Source of the DNA: Ignavibacteriales bacterium | GTDB taxonomy: Bacteria; Bacteroidota; Ignavibacteria; Ignavibacteriales; Ignavibacteriaceae | Reading direction: 5' to 3' | Assembly (NCBI GenBank): GCA_016709765.1 | Contig: JADJMD010000009.1 | Location: 186,001-250,000, forward strand | DNA: 64,000 bases | Shown: positions 53,236 to 62,192 of the stretch, in pieces | Layout of the letters: every line of letters begins with the position of its first letter | How positions within the stretch are numbered: the first letter of the stretch is position 1 | Translations under genes and position numbers: made by a program | The notes under the pieces: model-generated | The model's database searches: none | What the model saw: the letters and a program-made list of their open reading frames with translations, nothing else | Told to the model about the DNA's origin: nothing

Positions 53236-54075
53236 ATGGAAGCAAACATATTTGAAATTTTATTTCAAGGAATAATAAACTATATAAACGGGTTATCCTC
53301 TGCAGAAATTTTATCAACTTCATTAATAATTTTTGCAGCAATATTTTTTGTGATATTGGAAAGATTATTTCCATATAGTAAAGACCAAAAGATTTTGCGT
53401 GAAGGTTTTTTTGATGATTTTGCTATGTATACAATCGCTCAAAACTATGTTCTTAGCATTATAATTTTTAGCGGAATAATTTATTTTATTGACAATACAA
53501 CTGGCATTTCGCGCTTAAAATTATTTTCTACCATTCCAATTTGGGCACAATTGATTTTTTTTGTTATAACTCACGATTTATACATTTACTGGATGCATCG
53601 ATGGATGCACAAAAATAAATGGCTTTGGAGGATTCACGAAGCGCATCACTCACCAAAAAAAGTTGATTGGCTTTCCGGATCACGTTCACATCCATTAGAA
53701 ATTTTGTTAAATCAGACAATAGAATTTGCACCTATAATTTTACTTGGTGCACCTGTTGAAGTTATTGCATACAAAGGTTTAATTAGTGCTATTTGGGGAA
53801 TGTATATTCATTGTAATATTGATATAAATTCTGGCTGGCTACAAAAAATAATTAATGGACCCGAAATGCATCGCTGGCATCATTCAACTGGCAAGGGAAG
53901 AAATAGAAACTTTGCAACTAAATTTGCTTTTTGGGATTGGATTTTTGGAACTGCCTTTTTGCCGGAAACAAAAGCAGATGAATACGGATTGAAGACTTAC
54001 TTCCCTGCCCACTATATTTCTCAAACACTTTTTGCTTTTAGAAGTTTTAAGAAATCTAAAAGTAATGTTGACTAA
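53236..54075 (+). CDS. Fatty acid hydroxylase/sterol desaturase family membrane protein
   Basis: The protein (279 residues from the ATG at 53236; a TTG one codon earlier is possible) has four or five hydrophobic segments and the three histidine boxes of the family. These are HDLYIYWMHRWMH (HxxxxxxxHxxxH-type first box), HEAHHSPKK (HxxHH) and HRWHHSTGKG (HxxHH). Such di-iron enzymes hydroxylate or desaturate fatty acyl, sterol or carotenoid substrates in the membrane. It follows the NeuB-like gene and may modify lipid A, a membrane lipid or the glycolipid carrying the sugar acid. The substrate cannot be stated from sequence. Confidence 0.86.
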   Translation: MEANIFEILFQGIINYINGLSSAEILSTSLIIFAAIFFVILERLFPYSKDQKILREGFFDDFAMYTIAQNYVLSIIIFSGIIYFIDNTTGISRLKLFSTIPIWAQLIFFVITHDLYIYWMHRWMHKNKWLWRIHEAHHSPKKVDWLSGSRSHPLEILLNQTIEFAPIILLGAPVEVIAYKGLISAIWGMYIHCNIDINSGWLQKIINGPEMHRWHHSTGKGRNRNFATKFAFWDWIFGTAFLPETKADEYGLKTYFPAHYISQTLFAFRSFKKSKSNVD

Positions 54076-54095
54076 TATTTAAACTTAATATTAAA

Positions 54096-54446
54096 TCATT
54101 TTTTATTAGCAGTGTATTTTATTATTTGTGCTTTTTCTATCGTAACCAACCCACCAATATTAGCAGTTTCAAAAATGTTGTTTATGGTTGGGATGAAGTT
54201 TTCAATCTTTTCAAGAGTATCAACTATTTCTATAATAAACGGCAAATCTTCGGAGAGTGTTAGAAGTTTTGAAGTATGAATTTTACTATTAGCACCAAAT
54301 CCCATAATTCCTTTTATTACTGTAGCACCTGCTAATCCAGTTTCTCTTGCCTTTAAAACAATTTCTTCATACACTGGCTTACCTTTTATTCTGTCACTTT
54401 CACCAATAAATACTCTAAGAAGTTTTGCTTCATTATTTGTTTGCAT
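54096..54446 (-). CDS. DUF190 family protein (PII-like)
   Basis: The 116-residue protein has the family stretches LLRVFIGESDRIKGKPVYE, ARETGLAGATVIKGIMGFG and EDLPFIIEIVDTLEKI. DUF190 proteins have a PII-like ferredoxin fold and often sit beside crcB. It lies 3 bp downstream of crcB on the same strand, so the two are co-transcribed. A regulatory role for the fluoride channel is plausible but not established. Confidence 0.9.
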   Translation of the reverse strand: MQTNNEAKLLRVFIGESDRIKGKPVYEEIVLKARETGLAGATVIKGIMGFGANSKIHTSKLLTLSEDLPFIIEIVDTLEKIENFIPTINNIFETANIGGLVTIEKAQIIKYTANKK

Positions 54447-54449
54447 AAA

Positions 54450-54830
54450 TCAACCTATAAATTTTGAAATGAGATAAGCCAGATAAATTCCTACCAAGCA
54501 TAAAACCAAATTCAGTAATACATTATAGAATGCGAGAACAATTTCTGAATCACGAAATAAAGTTAATGTTTCATAAGAAAATGTTGAGAAAGTAGTAAAG
54601 CCGCCGCAAAACCCAACAGTAAGAAATAATCTTAATTCGCTTCCTATTAATTCTTTTTCATTTAGATAGAACATAATAACACCGAGAATAAATGATCCAA
54701 CTATATTTACAACTAAAGTGCCGTAAGGAAATATTACAGAAATGTTTTTTTGAATATAGTTTGAAATTCCGTAACGAAGGGCGCCGCCAATTGCGGCTCC
54801 AGTAGAGACAAGGATGTAATTTAGCATCAT
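54450..54830 (-). CDS. crcB: Fluoride efflux channel CrcB/Fluc
   Basis: The 126-residue protein has four membrane segments, the pattern GGALRYGISNY near its start, NIVGSFILGVIMFYL, and the pore segment VGFCGGFTTFSTFSYET with the conserved Phe and Thr/Ser residues. It exports fluoride as a dual-topology dimer. No fluoride riboswitch is recognisable upstream (54831-54879), although crcB often has one. It is followed 3 bp later by DUF190. Two adjacent ATGs (54830 and 54827) can start it. Confidence 0.93.
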   Translation of the reverse strand: MMLNYILVSTGAAIGGALRYGISNYIQKNISVIFPYGTLVVNIVGSFILGVIMFYLNEKELIGSELRLFLTVGFCGGFTTFSTFSYETLTLFRDSEIVLAFYNVLLNLVLCLVGIYLAYLISKFIG

Positions 54831-54879
54831 TAAAATTATTTTTTGCCGAAAGATAAAACTAATCAGACAGTGAGCAAAA

Positions 54880-57483
54880 TTATTTAAGAAGATTCATCTT
54901 ACCGCTTTTTATTTTTTCTCCAACTTTAATATTATAAATATAAACTCCGCTTGCTACATTTTGATTATTTTGATTCTTTCCCTCCCATCTCACAACATAT
55001 TTGCCAGTTGCAAGTTTTTGATTTACAAGTGTTGCAATTAAACTTCCCTGTATATCAAATATTTTTAATTCTGTGTATTGATTTGTAAGTTCGTTCGGAA
55101 TCGAAAAGACAATTAATGTACTCGGGTTAAAAGGATTGGGATAGTTAGCAATTAAAATTTCAGATTGCGGAATGATGTTGCCATTAGGATTATCTTTAAC
55201 ATCAGTGATTAACGATGGACCATTGCCTCTAGAATTACCTGTCGAATCAGCTAAATAAATATTAACCCAATCAGGTCTTAATGCTGCTTGCAAATATTCA
55301 TTATTCCATTCTTGATCCGTTAATCTTAAGAAGTTAGTGGTTGTGTATTCATAATAACTCATTACAGGCCCAATAAAAGCCGTTTCAACACCATCATTCC
55401 AGGGGGCAACAAACACACCAAGATTTATAGGACCGGTACCAACATGCTTTACCCATCCCATAATTGTTCCGCCACAATCAGTTGGAGTAGTGTGCATATC
55501 GGCGACAAGATGATCACTTTCTAAAAGGCCTGGATTTGAATAAGATTCATTACCCGCTAAATATTCATCTTTATAAAACAATTTTGGATACCATCCTTTA
55601 TACGGGGTTTCACCGGAACCGCCATTATAATCTTCATATATCATACTCTGTAAGAAATGTATTTCTTGTGCAGTTAATAATTCCTGGTTTAATTCTTTTT
55701 CAGAAATCATTCTCAGTGTATCCATAACATTACCTAGCAAAGTAAAATATGCAGTAATTTCAATTTGATAACCCGGATCAGAAAAATTTATTGATTGTAC
55801 TTTATTTGCAGCACTTGCAGAAAATTCCTTTAAAGTCTGATAAAATTCCGGGAATGGCTCAACATAACTATATGGATATGAACAAATGGTTCCGCCGGTA
55901 TAAGATTGTTTTGCATAAAGTAAGTTATCATGCCTTAACTCTGCCCAGGAAGCAAGTTGAGTATTCATTTTCTTTTGCCAGAATGCCGCTGTCTTCATAA
56001 ATTGAGGCAGATAATTTCTATCCTGCGGCGGATTTAATTTCCTAATTATACTTAACCAATTAGAATAAAAATTTGCCTCCCAAAATTCATCATCGTAGGA
56101 ATCAATTAGATATCGCAATGCGGCAAGGTTGGTGGCATAGTGATACTGATTTAATTCATCAACAAGTAATTGTGCTGATGCTGAGTTACCAATTGAAAAT
56201 AGTACATCTAGTAAAGATGGAAATAAACGGCAATATCCTCCTGCAATCCTATCATAAACAACACTGGCGGTGATGTAAGAATCAATAACAAATCTTTGTC
56301 CGAACAACATAAATGCTGAAGCAGGAACAATGCTGTCAGGACTCATTGGATCCCCGAATAAAATCTGTGACAAAATAAGTTGATATGCAAAACTTTGATT
56401 TTTTAGAGTGTCCTGGAATTCGACAACTTTCATACTATCTAATAATTCATCTGCATCTGTTAATGAAACGGCATTTTTTAAATATCCAAGATTATCTAAA
56501 GTTACGTTATCCTGTTCGCCGGCAAATATTTTAATAGCATTTTCAATTTCTGTATAATCGTCATAAGAATTTGAAGCATCAATTAATTCTTTAATTAGAT
56601 ACGAATCAATTATTTGACGTTTAACATCATCAAAAGAAGGAAGCGGGCAAATAGTTGAATCGAGTGCAATAGGTTTTGTTAAATACAATTCTGTTCTTCC
56701 CAGCCACATCATTACCCTAAAGTAATTTGGCAATTGTGTGGGATTCATTATACCTGGTTCTTCATAATAGTGGCCGCGTGGTTTAAACTGGCTCCAATCA
56801 ATAACTCTGCAAACATCTGCAAATAAATTATACGAACACATTTGTTCATCATTAATTAATTGTAATATGGTATCTACTTTTCCGGTATTGTCGCTGTAGT
56901 AAGGATTTACGTTTAACTCGAACAATTTTAGCGGAACGGTTAGATAAACATCTACATCTTTAAGCATCGTTAACATTTCTGGATTGTTCCCGTACTTTGT
57001 ATTCAGATAACTTTGTTGCGAATGTAACGTTTGCAAAAGTGATTTTACTTTCTTTATCAGAAATCCGAGTTCAGCATCTTTTAAAATTCTATCGTATGAG
57101 ATGTGAAAAGCATGCAAAATTGCATCTGTTGAAACAAATACCGGTAAATCTTTATGGAATATTTCAAGAAATGATTCACCAAAAGATAACTTTTCCATTC
57201 TTTCTGAAACGATAAATCCATTACGCGAAATTAAATCTAACTCATTAGAAGTTAAGCTATACTTATTAGTAATCGAATCTAAATATCTAGTATTGGTTAA
57301 AGGCAAATTCAGATCCCCATAAAATAAACCAGCGGAATACATCTGCATCAAATCCTCTGAACTCATATTTTGATGATTCTGAAGAAATTGTCTGTAGGCA
57401 TCTATATTAAAGTTAGATTGGCTGAACGAAACGACAGATAGCAAAAGAATAGCGGTGATTAATAAAATTGATAGCTTTTTCAT
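54880..57483 (-). CDS. DUF3160 protein with type IX secretion sorting domain
   Basis: The protein (867 residues from the ATG at 57483) has a signal peptide and a long DUF3160-type body; FHKDLPVFVSTDAILHAFHISYD, split here, is the usual opening of that family. It ends in a beta-sandwich sorting tail (about residues 785-867) with IANYPNPFNPSTLIVFSIPN, LKIFDIQGSLIATLVN and GVYIYNIKVGEKIKSGKMNL. The tail directs export through the type IX secretion system and anchoring at the cell surface. The open frame begins with a GTG at 57492, but AGGTG sits 6-7 bp before the ATG, so that start is used. DUF3160 has no known activity. No T9SS machinery gene is in the window. Confidence 0.9.
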   Translation of the reverse strand: MKKLSILLITAILLLSVVSFSQSNFNIDAYRQFLQNHQNMSSEDLMQMYSAGLFYGDLNLPLTNTRYLDSITNKYSLTSNELDLISRNGFIVSERMEKLSFGESFLEIFHKDLPVFVSTDAILHAFHISYDRILKDAELGFLIKKVKSLLQTLHSQQSYLNTKYGNNPEMLTMLKDVDVYLTVPLKLFELNVNPYYSDNTGKVDTILQLINDEQMCSYNLFADVCRVIDWSQFKPRGHYYEEPGIMNPTQLPNYFRVMMWLGRTELYLTKPIALDSTICPLPSFDDVKRQIIDSYLIKELIDASNSYDDYTEIENAIKIFAGEQDNVTLDNLGYLKNAVSLTDADELLDSMKVVEFQDTLKNQSFAYQLILSQILFGDPMSPDSIVPASAFMLFGQRFVIDSYITASVVYDRIAGGYCRLFPSLLDVLFSIGNSASAQLLVDELNQYHYATNLAALRYLIDSYDDEFWEANFYSNWLSIIRKLNPPQDRNYLPQFMKTAAFWQKKMNTQLASWAELRHDNLLYAKQSYTGGTICSYPYSYVEPFPEFYQTLKEFSASAANKVQSINFSDPGYQIEITAYFTLLGNVMDTLRMISEKELNQELLTAQEIHFLQSMIYEDYNGGSGETPYKGWYPKLFYKDEYLAGNESYSNPGLLESDHLVADMHTTPTDCGGTIMGWVKHVGTGPINLGVFVAPWNDGVETAFIGPVMSYYEYTTTNFLRLTDQEWNNEYLQAALRPDWVNIYLADSTGNSRGNGPSLITDVKDNPNGNIIPQSEILIANYPNPFNPSTLIVFSIPNELTNQYTELKIFDIQGSLIATLVNQKLATGKYVVRWEGKNQNNQNVASGVYIYNIKVGEKIKSGKMNLLK

Positions 57484-57551
57484 TTTATTCACCTATTTTT
57501 TTTGTAAACGTAATGAATTTAAAGAATAATATCAATTGCCAGATAACAAAT

Positions 57552-57587
57552 AAAAAAATCCCGACAAGAAAAATACTTGTCGGGATT
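57552..57587 (-). terminator. Intrinsic terminator of the tRNA operon
   Basis: On the minus strand AATCCCGACAAG and CTTGTCGGGATT form a 12-bp stem with a 7-base loop, followed by Ts. It lies just after the last tRNA (Glu) of the minus-strand array. Confidence 0.88.
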
Positions 57588-57594
57588 TATATAG

Positions 57595-57666
57595 TGACCC
57601 CAAGGGGATTTGAACCCCTGTTACAGCCGTGAAAGGGCTATGTCCTAACCACTAGACGATGGGGCC
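57595..57666 (-). tRNA. tRNA-Glu (TTC anticodon)
   Basis: The cloverleaf folds: 7-bp acceptor stem (one G-T pair), D-stem, anticodon loop CCCTTTCACGG with TTC, and T-arm containing GTTCAAATC. The discriminator is A and no CCA is encoded. It is the last tRNA in the array Pro-Arg-His-Glu, close to the terminator. Confidence 0.95.
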
Positions 57667-57710
57667 AATACGTAAAAGAACTTCTGAAAAAATGCAGTTT
57701 TAAATGTTTG

Positions 57711-57785
57711 GGTGAGCGATGGGGATTGAACCCACGACCCCCAGGGCCACAACCTGGTGCTCTAACCAACTGAGCTACGCTCACC
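57711..57785 (-). tRNA. tRNA-His (GTG anticodon)
   Basis: The anticodon loop TTGTGGC gives GTG. An extra G at position -1 pairs with C73, the identity element for histidyl-tRNA synthetase. The T-arm reads GTTCAATCC. CCA is not encoded. Confidence 0.95.
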
Positions 57786-57808
57786 ATTTAAAGAACAAAT
57801 TTGTTTAG

Positions 57809-57882
<74 letters not shown>

Positions 57883-57924
57883 TCAAAATCCACAAAATCT
57901 TAATGAACTACTAAAGAATTGTTG

Positions 57925-57999
57925 TCGGGGCGGCAGGATTCGAACCTGCGACCTCCTGCTCCCAAAGCAGGCGCGATAACCGGACTACGCTACGCCCCG
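57925..57999 (-). tRNA. tRNA-Pro (TGG anticodon)
   Basis: The anticodon loop TTTGGGA gives TGG, reading CCN codons. The acceptor stem CGGGGCG pairs with CGCCCCG, the discriminator is A, and no CCA is encoded. It is the first tRNA of the array, so the promoter should lie between 57999 and the ABC permease start at 58117. Confidence 0.95.
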
Positions 58000-58116
58000 A
58001 AATATCATAAATCTTAAAAAACGAGGTGAAAATATATACGTTTGCCTTCTAAAAAACAATTTTTTGGTACTAATAGAATCTTTAAATTGCCAATAACAAA
58101 AATCAATCGTTTTGAA

Positions 58117-59331
58117 ATGAATTTCGCCTTTTTTGTATCTCGAAGATATATCCTTTCTAATAAAGACTCCAGATTGCTAAATCTGATTTCTGTCATCAGT
58201 ATTGCAGGTATCTCTCTTGGCGTAGCAACTCTTATTATTGCTTTAAGTGTTTTAAATGGTTTTGAAAAAACGCTTACTCAAAAAATCACTGATTTTGATA
58301 CACATATAAAAATATTTTCTTATAAAGAATCTCTGCCTAATGCTGAAACTTATTTAGCTGAATTAAAACTGAAGCATAATGCTGAAATAGACTACATATC
58401 CCCGTCAATTTCTAAGCTTGCAATAATTAGTGCGAAAAAACGTAAAGAAGGCATAAATATTAAAGGTGTTTCTGAATCAAACGAAATTAAAAAGATTAAA
58501 TCAAACCTAGTTGAAGGTGATTTAAATCTGGAAAAAGAAAATTCTATTGTTATCGGAAAAACATTAGCAACAAAACTATTATTAAAAATTGGGGATAAAG
58601 TTACTTTGTTTGCTCTAAAGAATGATAAAGTTCCATCACTAACAGAACTGCCAAATATTCAAAACTTTTTTGTTCAAGGAATTTTTGAAAGCGGTATGGC
58701 TGAATATGATAATATGATTGGCTATACTGGAATTGCAGCCGCTCAAAATTTATTTTCAATGCCAGGTGAGATTAATGGAATTGATATTAAACTAAAATCT
58801 GTAAGTAAAATTGATAGTCTTGCCCATGTTATCCGAAAAGAGTTGCGATATCCATACTATGCCAGAACTATTTTTGAAATTTATAGAAATATTTTTTCGT
58901 GGATTGAACTTCAGAAAAAACCAATACCAATTATTTTAGGATTAATAATTATTGTTGCGGTTTTTAATATCATTAGCGCATTGTTAATGCTCGTGCTGGA
59001 AAAAACAAATTCAATAGGTGTATTAAAATCATTAGGTGCTAAAGGCAGAGCAATTATTAAAATATTTATTTATCAAGGAATTTATTTAGCTTTCATTGGA
59101 ATTGCATCCGGCAATATACTAGCATGGCTGTTGATGACAATTCAACTGAAGTTTAATGTTATTAAAGTGCCATCTAGTGTTTATTTTGTAACTAAAGTTC
59201 CTATCGAAATGAGCCCGGATGTATTTCTATTAATCTCAGTGGTCACGTTTTTTCTTTCTATATTGTCTGCAATCATTCCAAGTTATTTTGCATCAAGAAT
59301 AAATCCTGTAAAAGCTTTGAGGTTTGATTAA
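58117..59331 (+). CDS. ABC transporter permease, LolC/LolE family
   Basis: The protein (404 residues from the ATG at 58117) has one N-terminal membrane segment (LISVISIAGISLGVATLIIA), a large periplasmic domain (about 50-250) and three C-terminal segments. This is the FtsX/LolCE topology. The open frame could begin at a TTG at 58042, but the ATG gives the typical MNFAFFVSRRYILS start. In a LolCDE system it would pull lipoproteins out of the inner membrane for transfer to the outer membrane. It shares one base with the next permease gene (TAATG). Confidence 0.88.
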   Translation: MNFAFFVSRRYILSNKDSRLLNLISVISIAGISLGVATLIIALSVLNGFEKTLTQKITDFDTHIKIFSYKESLPNAETYLAELKLKHNAEIDYISPSISKLAIISAKKRKEGINIKGVSESNEIKKIKSNLVEGDLNLEKENSIVIGKTLATKLLLKIGDKVTLFALKNDKVPSLTELPNIQNFFVQGIFESGMAEYDNMIGYTGIAAAQNLFSMPGEINGIDIKLKSVSKIDSLAHVIRKELRYPYYARTIFEIYRNIFSWIELQKKPIPIILGLIIIVAVFNIISALLMLVLEKTNSIGVLKSLGAKGRAIIKIFIYQGIYLAFIGIASGNILAWLLMTIQLKFNVIKVPSSVYFVTKVPIEMSPDVFLLISVVTFFLSILSAIIPSYFASRINPVKALRFD

Positions 59332-60563
59332 TGAGCTACGAAAAATTTATTGCAAAACGTTATCTCCTATCAAAGCATAAGATTAATTTTATAACAATTA
59401 TATCTTTTATTTCGATAACAGGAATTACCATCGGTGTTGCTGCGCTTATTGTTGTTCTATCCGTATTTAACGGATTTGGAAGTTTAGTTACATCATTTCT
59501 AATGAACTTTGATCCGCATCTTAGGGTGGAATATAAAATTGATAGCAAGAATGAGGATTACAATAAAGTTGCTGCAATTTTAAAAGATACTCCCGATCTA
59601 AAATCATTTGCCCCTTTTGTTAGCGGAAAAGTTTTGGCATTCAATAGCGGAATTACACAGGTTATTTCACTCAAAGGTATTGAACTTAAATATGCTGACA
59701 ATCTCTATAATATTAAGGACAATATTTTATTTGGCAGCAGTGAATTAAATGAAGAAGATAAAACACCAGGAATGTTAATCGGATTAAGATTAGCGGATCG
59801 TTTACAAGTTCTCGTTGGTGATACGGTTACTGTTATTTCCCCTGCCGGTATTGAAAAAATTATTACTCAGTTTGGAATGCCAAACACACAGCAATTTGTC
59901 GTAAATGGAATTTTTAGTTCTCAAAATAATGAGTACGATGAAAGTTTAGCTTTTACTTATTTAAGTGAAGCACAATATTTATTGGGCTACAAAAACAGTT
60001 ATCAAGGATACGAAATAAAACTCAATAACTCCGATAACTCATTTAAAGCTAAAGATTATCTTGAATTAAAATTGGATAACAATAAGTTTGAGATAAACAC
60101 ATGGTACGATTTTCATAAAGAACTTTATTCTGTTATGCAAATTGAAAGATGGGTTGCATATATTCTACTTTCACTAATTATCGCTGTGGCAACTTTTAAT
60201 ATTCTTGGCTCCCTCTCAATGTCTGTAATCGAAAAGAAAAGAGATATTGGGATTCTAAGATCGATGGGTGCTAAAGAAAATTCTATATTAAAAATATTTA
60301 TGTACGAAGGTTTGATGATTGGTTTGATTGGAACAGGGTTAGGAGTTCTGCTAGGATATTTTGTCTGCTTCCTCCAGTTGCAGTATAACATTTATCCGCT
60401 CGATCCAACACAATACAAAATTGATTCGCTTCCACTGCAATTAAGGTTAGCAGATTTTTTTGTAATAGCCGGAGTTTCATTGTTCCTTTCGTTCATAGCA
60501 TCGCTTATACCTGCCAAAAGAGCCGCTAAAGTTGATGCATTACAAGCAATCAAATGGGAATGA
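59331..60563 (+). CDS. ABC transporter permease, LolC/LolE family (second)
   Basis: The 410-residue protein has the same layout as its neighbour: an N-terminal segment (ISITGITIGVAALIVVLSVF), a periplasmic domain and three C-terminal segments (for example ILLSLIIAVATFNILGSLSM). Two permeases plus one ATPase downstream are the gene set of LolCDE. The ATPase gene starts 4 bp after its stop. Confidence 0.88.
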   Translation: MSYEKFIAKRYLLSKHKINFITIISFISITGITIGVAALIVVLSVFNGFGSLVTSFLMNFDPHLRVEYKIDSKNEDYNKVAAILKDTPDLKSFAPFVSGKVLAFNSGITQVISLKGIELKYADNLYNIKDNILFGSSELNEEDKTPGMLIGLRLADRLQVLVGDTVTVISPAGIEKIITQFGMPNTQQFVVNGIFSSQNNEYDESLAFTYLSEAQYLLGYKNSYQGYEIKLNNSDNSFKAKDYLELKLDNNKFEINTWYDFHKELYSVMQIERWVAYILLSLIIAVATFNILGSLSMSVIEKKRDIGILRSMGAKENSILKIFMYEGLMIGLIGTGLGVLLGYFVCFLQLQYNIYPLDPTQYKIDSLPLQLRLADFFVIAGVSLFLSFIASLIPAKRAAKVDALQAIKWE

Positions 60564-60567
60564 AAAT

Positions 60568-61251
60568 ATGAATATCATTTTATCATCAGAAAATATTTCT
60601 AAATCATATCAATCCACTAAAAAAAATAAGCTGGAAGTTTTAAAATCTATTTCGTTTGAAATTGAAGCAAATAAAATTTCAGTTATTGTTGGAGCCTCCG
60701 GTGCCGGTAAATCTACTTTACTGCATTTGCTTGGTGGACTTGATAGACCCGACACTGGCAAAGTATTTTATGAACAGAAAAATATTTTTGATTACAACAA
60801 CGATAAACTTGCCAAGTTTAGGAATGAAAATATGGGATTTGTCTTTCAGTTCCATCATCTACTGCCAGAGTTTACTGCTGTAGAAAATGTTTCAATTCCA
60901 CAAATGATAAAAGGTGTAAACTTAAAAGCTTCTTCTAATAATTCTTTACGGTTATTAGAAATTGTTGGATTAAAAGATCGTGCGGATCATAAACCTGCTG
61001 AACTTTCAGGTGGTGAACAACAAAGAGTAGCAGTTGCACGTGCACTTGCTAATGACCCTAAAATAATTTTTGCGGATGAGCCAACAGGTAACCTCGATTC
61101 TGCAAACAGTGAATCTTTACACAAATTACTTTTTGATTTACGAGACAATTTTAACAAAACATTTGTTATCGTTACTCACAATCCTGATCTGATGAAGCTT
61201 GCAGATGTAATCTTTGAAATTAAAGACGGTATCATAAGTAAGAATAAGTGA
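60568..61251 (+). CDS. ABC transporter ATP-binding protein (LolD-like)
   Basis: The protein (227 residues from the ATG at 60568) has Walker A GASGAGKSTLL, the Q-loop in FVFQFHHLLPEFT, the signature LSGGEQQRVAVARAL and Walker B IIFADEPTGNLDS. The open frame reaches back to 60532 inside the permease gene, but that start overlaps by 32 bp without a ribosome-binding site, and the ATG at 60568 is preferred. It powers the two permeases upstream. Annotation as LolD rests on the permease type, since MacB-like systems have similar ATPases. Confidence 0.9.
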   Translation: MNIILSSENISKSYQSTKKNKLEVLKSISFEIEANKISVIVGASGAGKSTLLHLLGGLDRPDTGKVFYEQKNIFDYNNDKLAKFRNENMGFVFQFHHLLPEFTAVENVSIPQMIKGVNLKASSNNSLRLLEIVGLKDRADHKPAELSGGEQQRVAVARALANDPKIIFADEPTGNLDSANSESLHKLLFDLRDNFNKTFVIVTHNPDLMKLADVIFEIKDGIISKNK

Positions 61252-61370
61252 TTAATTCAGTTTATCTAATCAGGCTTCTTCCAACTGATCAAAGTCATAA
61301 ACCAAACATTTATTCAATTATTGAAATAAAAACACGAGCACAGAGTTTTATATCAAATAATTGTTGCTTG

Positions 61371-61399
61371 TTGACAATTAATATTTTAGAAACTATGTT
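61371..61399 (+). promoter_or_regulatory. Sigma-70-like promoter of the DUF1579 gene
   Basis: TTGACA (61371-61376) and TATGTT (61394-61399) are separated by 17 bp. They lie about 80 bp upstream of the ATG of the DUF1579 gene at 61482, which has a CGGAGG ribosome-binding site. This is a plausible but unproven promoter; Bacteroidota-type genomes often use other promoter consensus sequences. Confidence 0.4.
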
Positions 61400-61481
61400 A
61401 ATAATGAATAACTAATAAAATATATTATCTCTTTTTTGGTTACAAACTAACTTAAATCAATTAATTTCATTCGGAGGCAGT

Positions 61482-62054
61482 ATGAAATTCCTTAGTAAGC
61501 TCTCTTTAGTTCTAGTACTTTTCTTAACGTTTTATTCTTATGCACAAGATGTCGATCAAGATGCTATGATGAAAGAATGGCAAACCTATATGACTCCGGG
61601 TCCAGAGCACGAAATGCTTGCTGGAATGGTTGGCGAATGGGAAGGCGATATTACAATGTGGATGGATCCATCTCAACCACCTCAAACTATGAAAGGAACA
61701 ACGACCTACGAATTAGTTATGGATGGTAGATACTTAGTTGGTCATTTCTCTGGTATGATGATGGGAATGCCATTTAATGGAATGGACTTAACTGGTTTTG
61801 ATAATGCTTTAAAAGTATATCAGAATGTTTGGATTGATAATATGGGCACAGGTATGATGATAACAGAAGGAACTGTTGATAAAAGTACAAATTCAATTAC
61901 TTACAACGGACATATGGTTACACCAAACGGCAGTAAAGCAAAAGTTAGAAATGTTGTTAAAATAATTGATAAAGACCATTCAACTTTTGAAATGTTTGTT
62001 GATATGGGTACAGGAGAAACCAAGTCAATGGAGATTAAGTACTCAAGAAAATAA
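61482..62054 (+). CDS. DUF1579 family secreted protein
   Basis: The 190-residue protein has a signal peptide (to about residue 21). A body follows containing MLAGMVGEWEGDITMWMD, TTYELVMDGRYLVGHFSGM and GTGMMITEGTVDKSTNSIT, the DUF1579 pattern (a lipocalin-like beta-barrel of unknown function). It is unusually rich in Met. It stands alone between an ABC operon and an HDOD gene, with its own promoter-like sequence and a terminator, so it is probably regulated independently. Confidence 0.85.
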   Translation: MKFLSKLSLVLVLFLTFYSYAQDVDQDAMMKEWQTYMTPGPEHEMLAGMVGEWEGDITMWMDPSQPPQTMKGTTTYELVMDGRYLVGHFSGMMMGMPFNGMDLTGFDNALKVYQNVWIDNMGTGMMITEGTVDKSTNSITYNGHMVTPNGSKAKVRNVVKIIDKDHSTFEMFVDMGTGETKSMEIKYSRK

Positions 62055-62080
62055 TATCCCAGTTTAATCTTCACTATTCC

Positions 62081-62125
62081 CTCTCCTTCCTTTAATTCAT
62101 TTATTCTGAAGGAGAGTGATTTTTT
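62081..62125 (+). terminator. Intrinsic terminator of the DUF1579 gene
   Basis: CTCTCCTTC (62081-62089) and GAAGGAGAG (62108-62116) form a 9-bp stem with an 18-base loop, followed by TGA and six Ts. It is about 27 bp after the stop codon. Confidence 0.72.
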
Positions 62126-62192
62126 ATCCAAGCATTGTTAAGAGTACCTGATTTAACTATTTTTTGTATAGTGCGATTATAAAATAAATAAA

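Noticed and set aside
54055..54115. AT-only stem (TAATATT...AATATTA) between the hydroxylase and DUF190 genes as a terminator
   Set aside because: Seven A-T pairs are too weak to call, and the T-run belongs partly to coding sequence of the convergent gene.
54831..54879. Possible fluoride riboswitch upstream of crcB
   Set aside because: The 49-bp spacer is AT-rich and too short for the known pseudoknot; no matching motif was seen.
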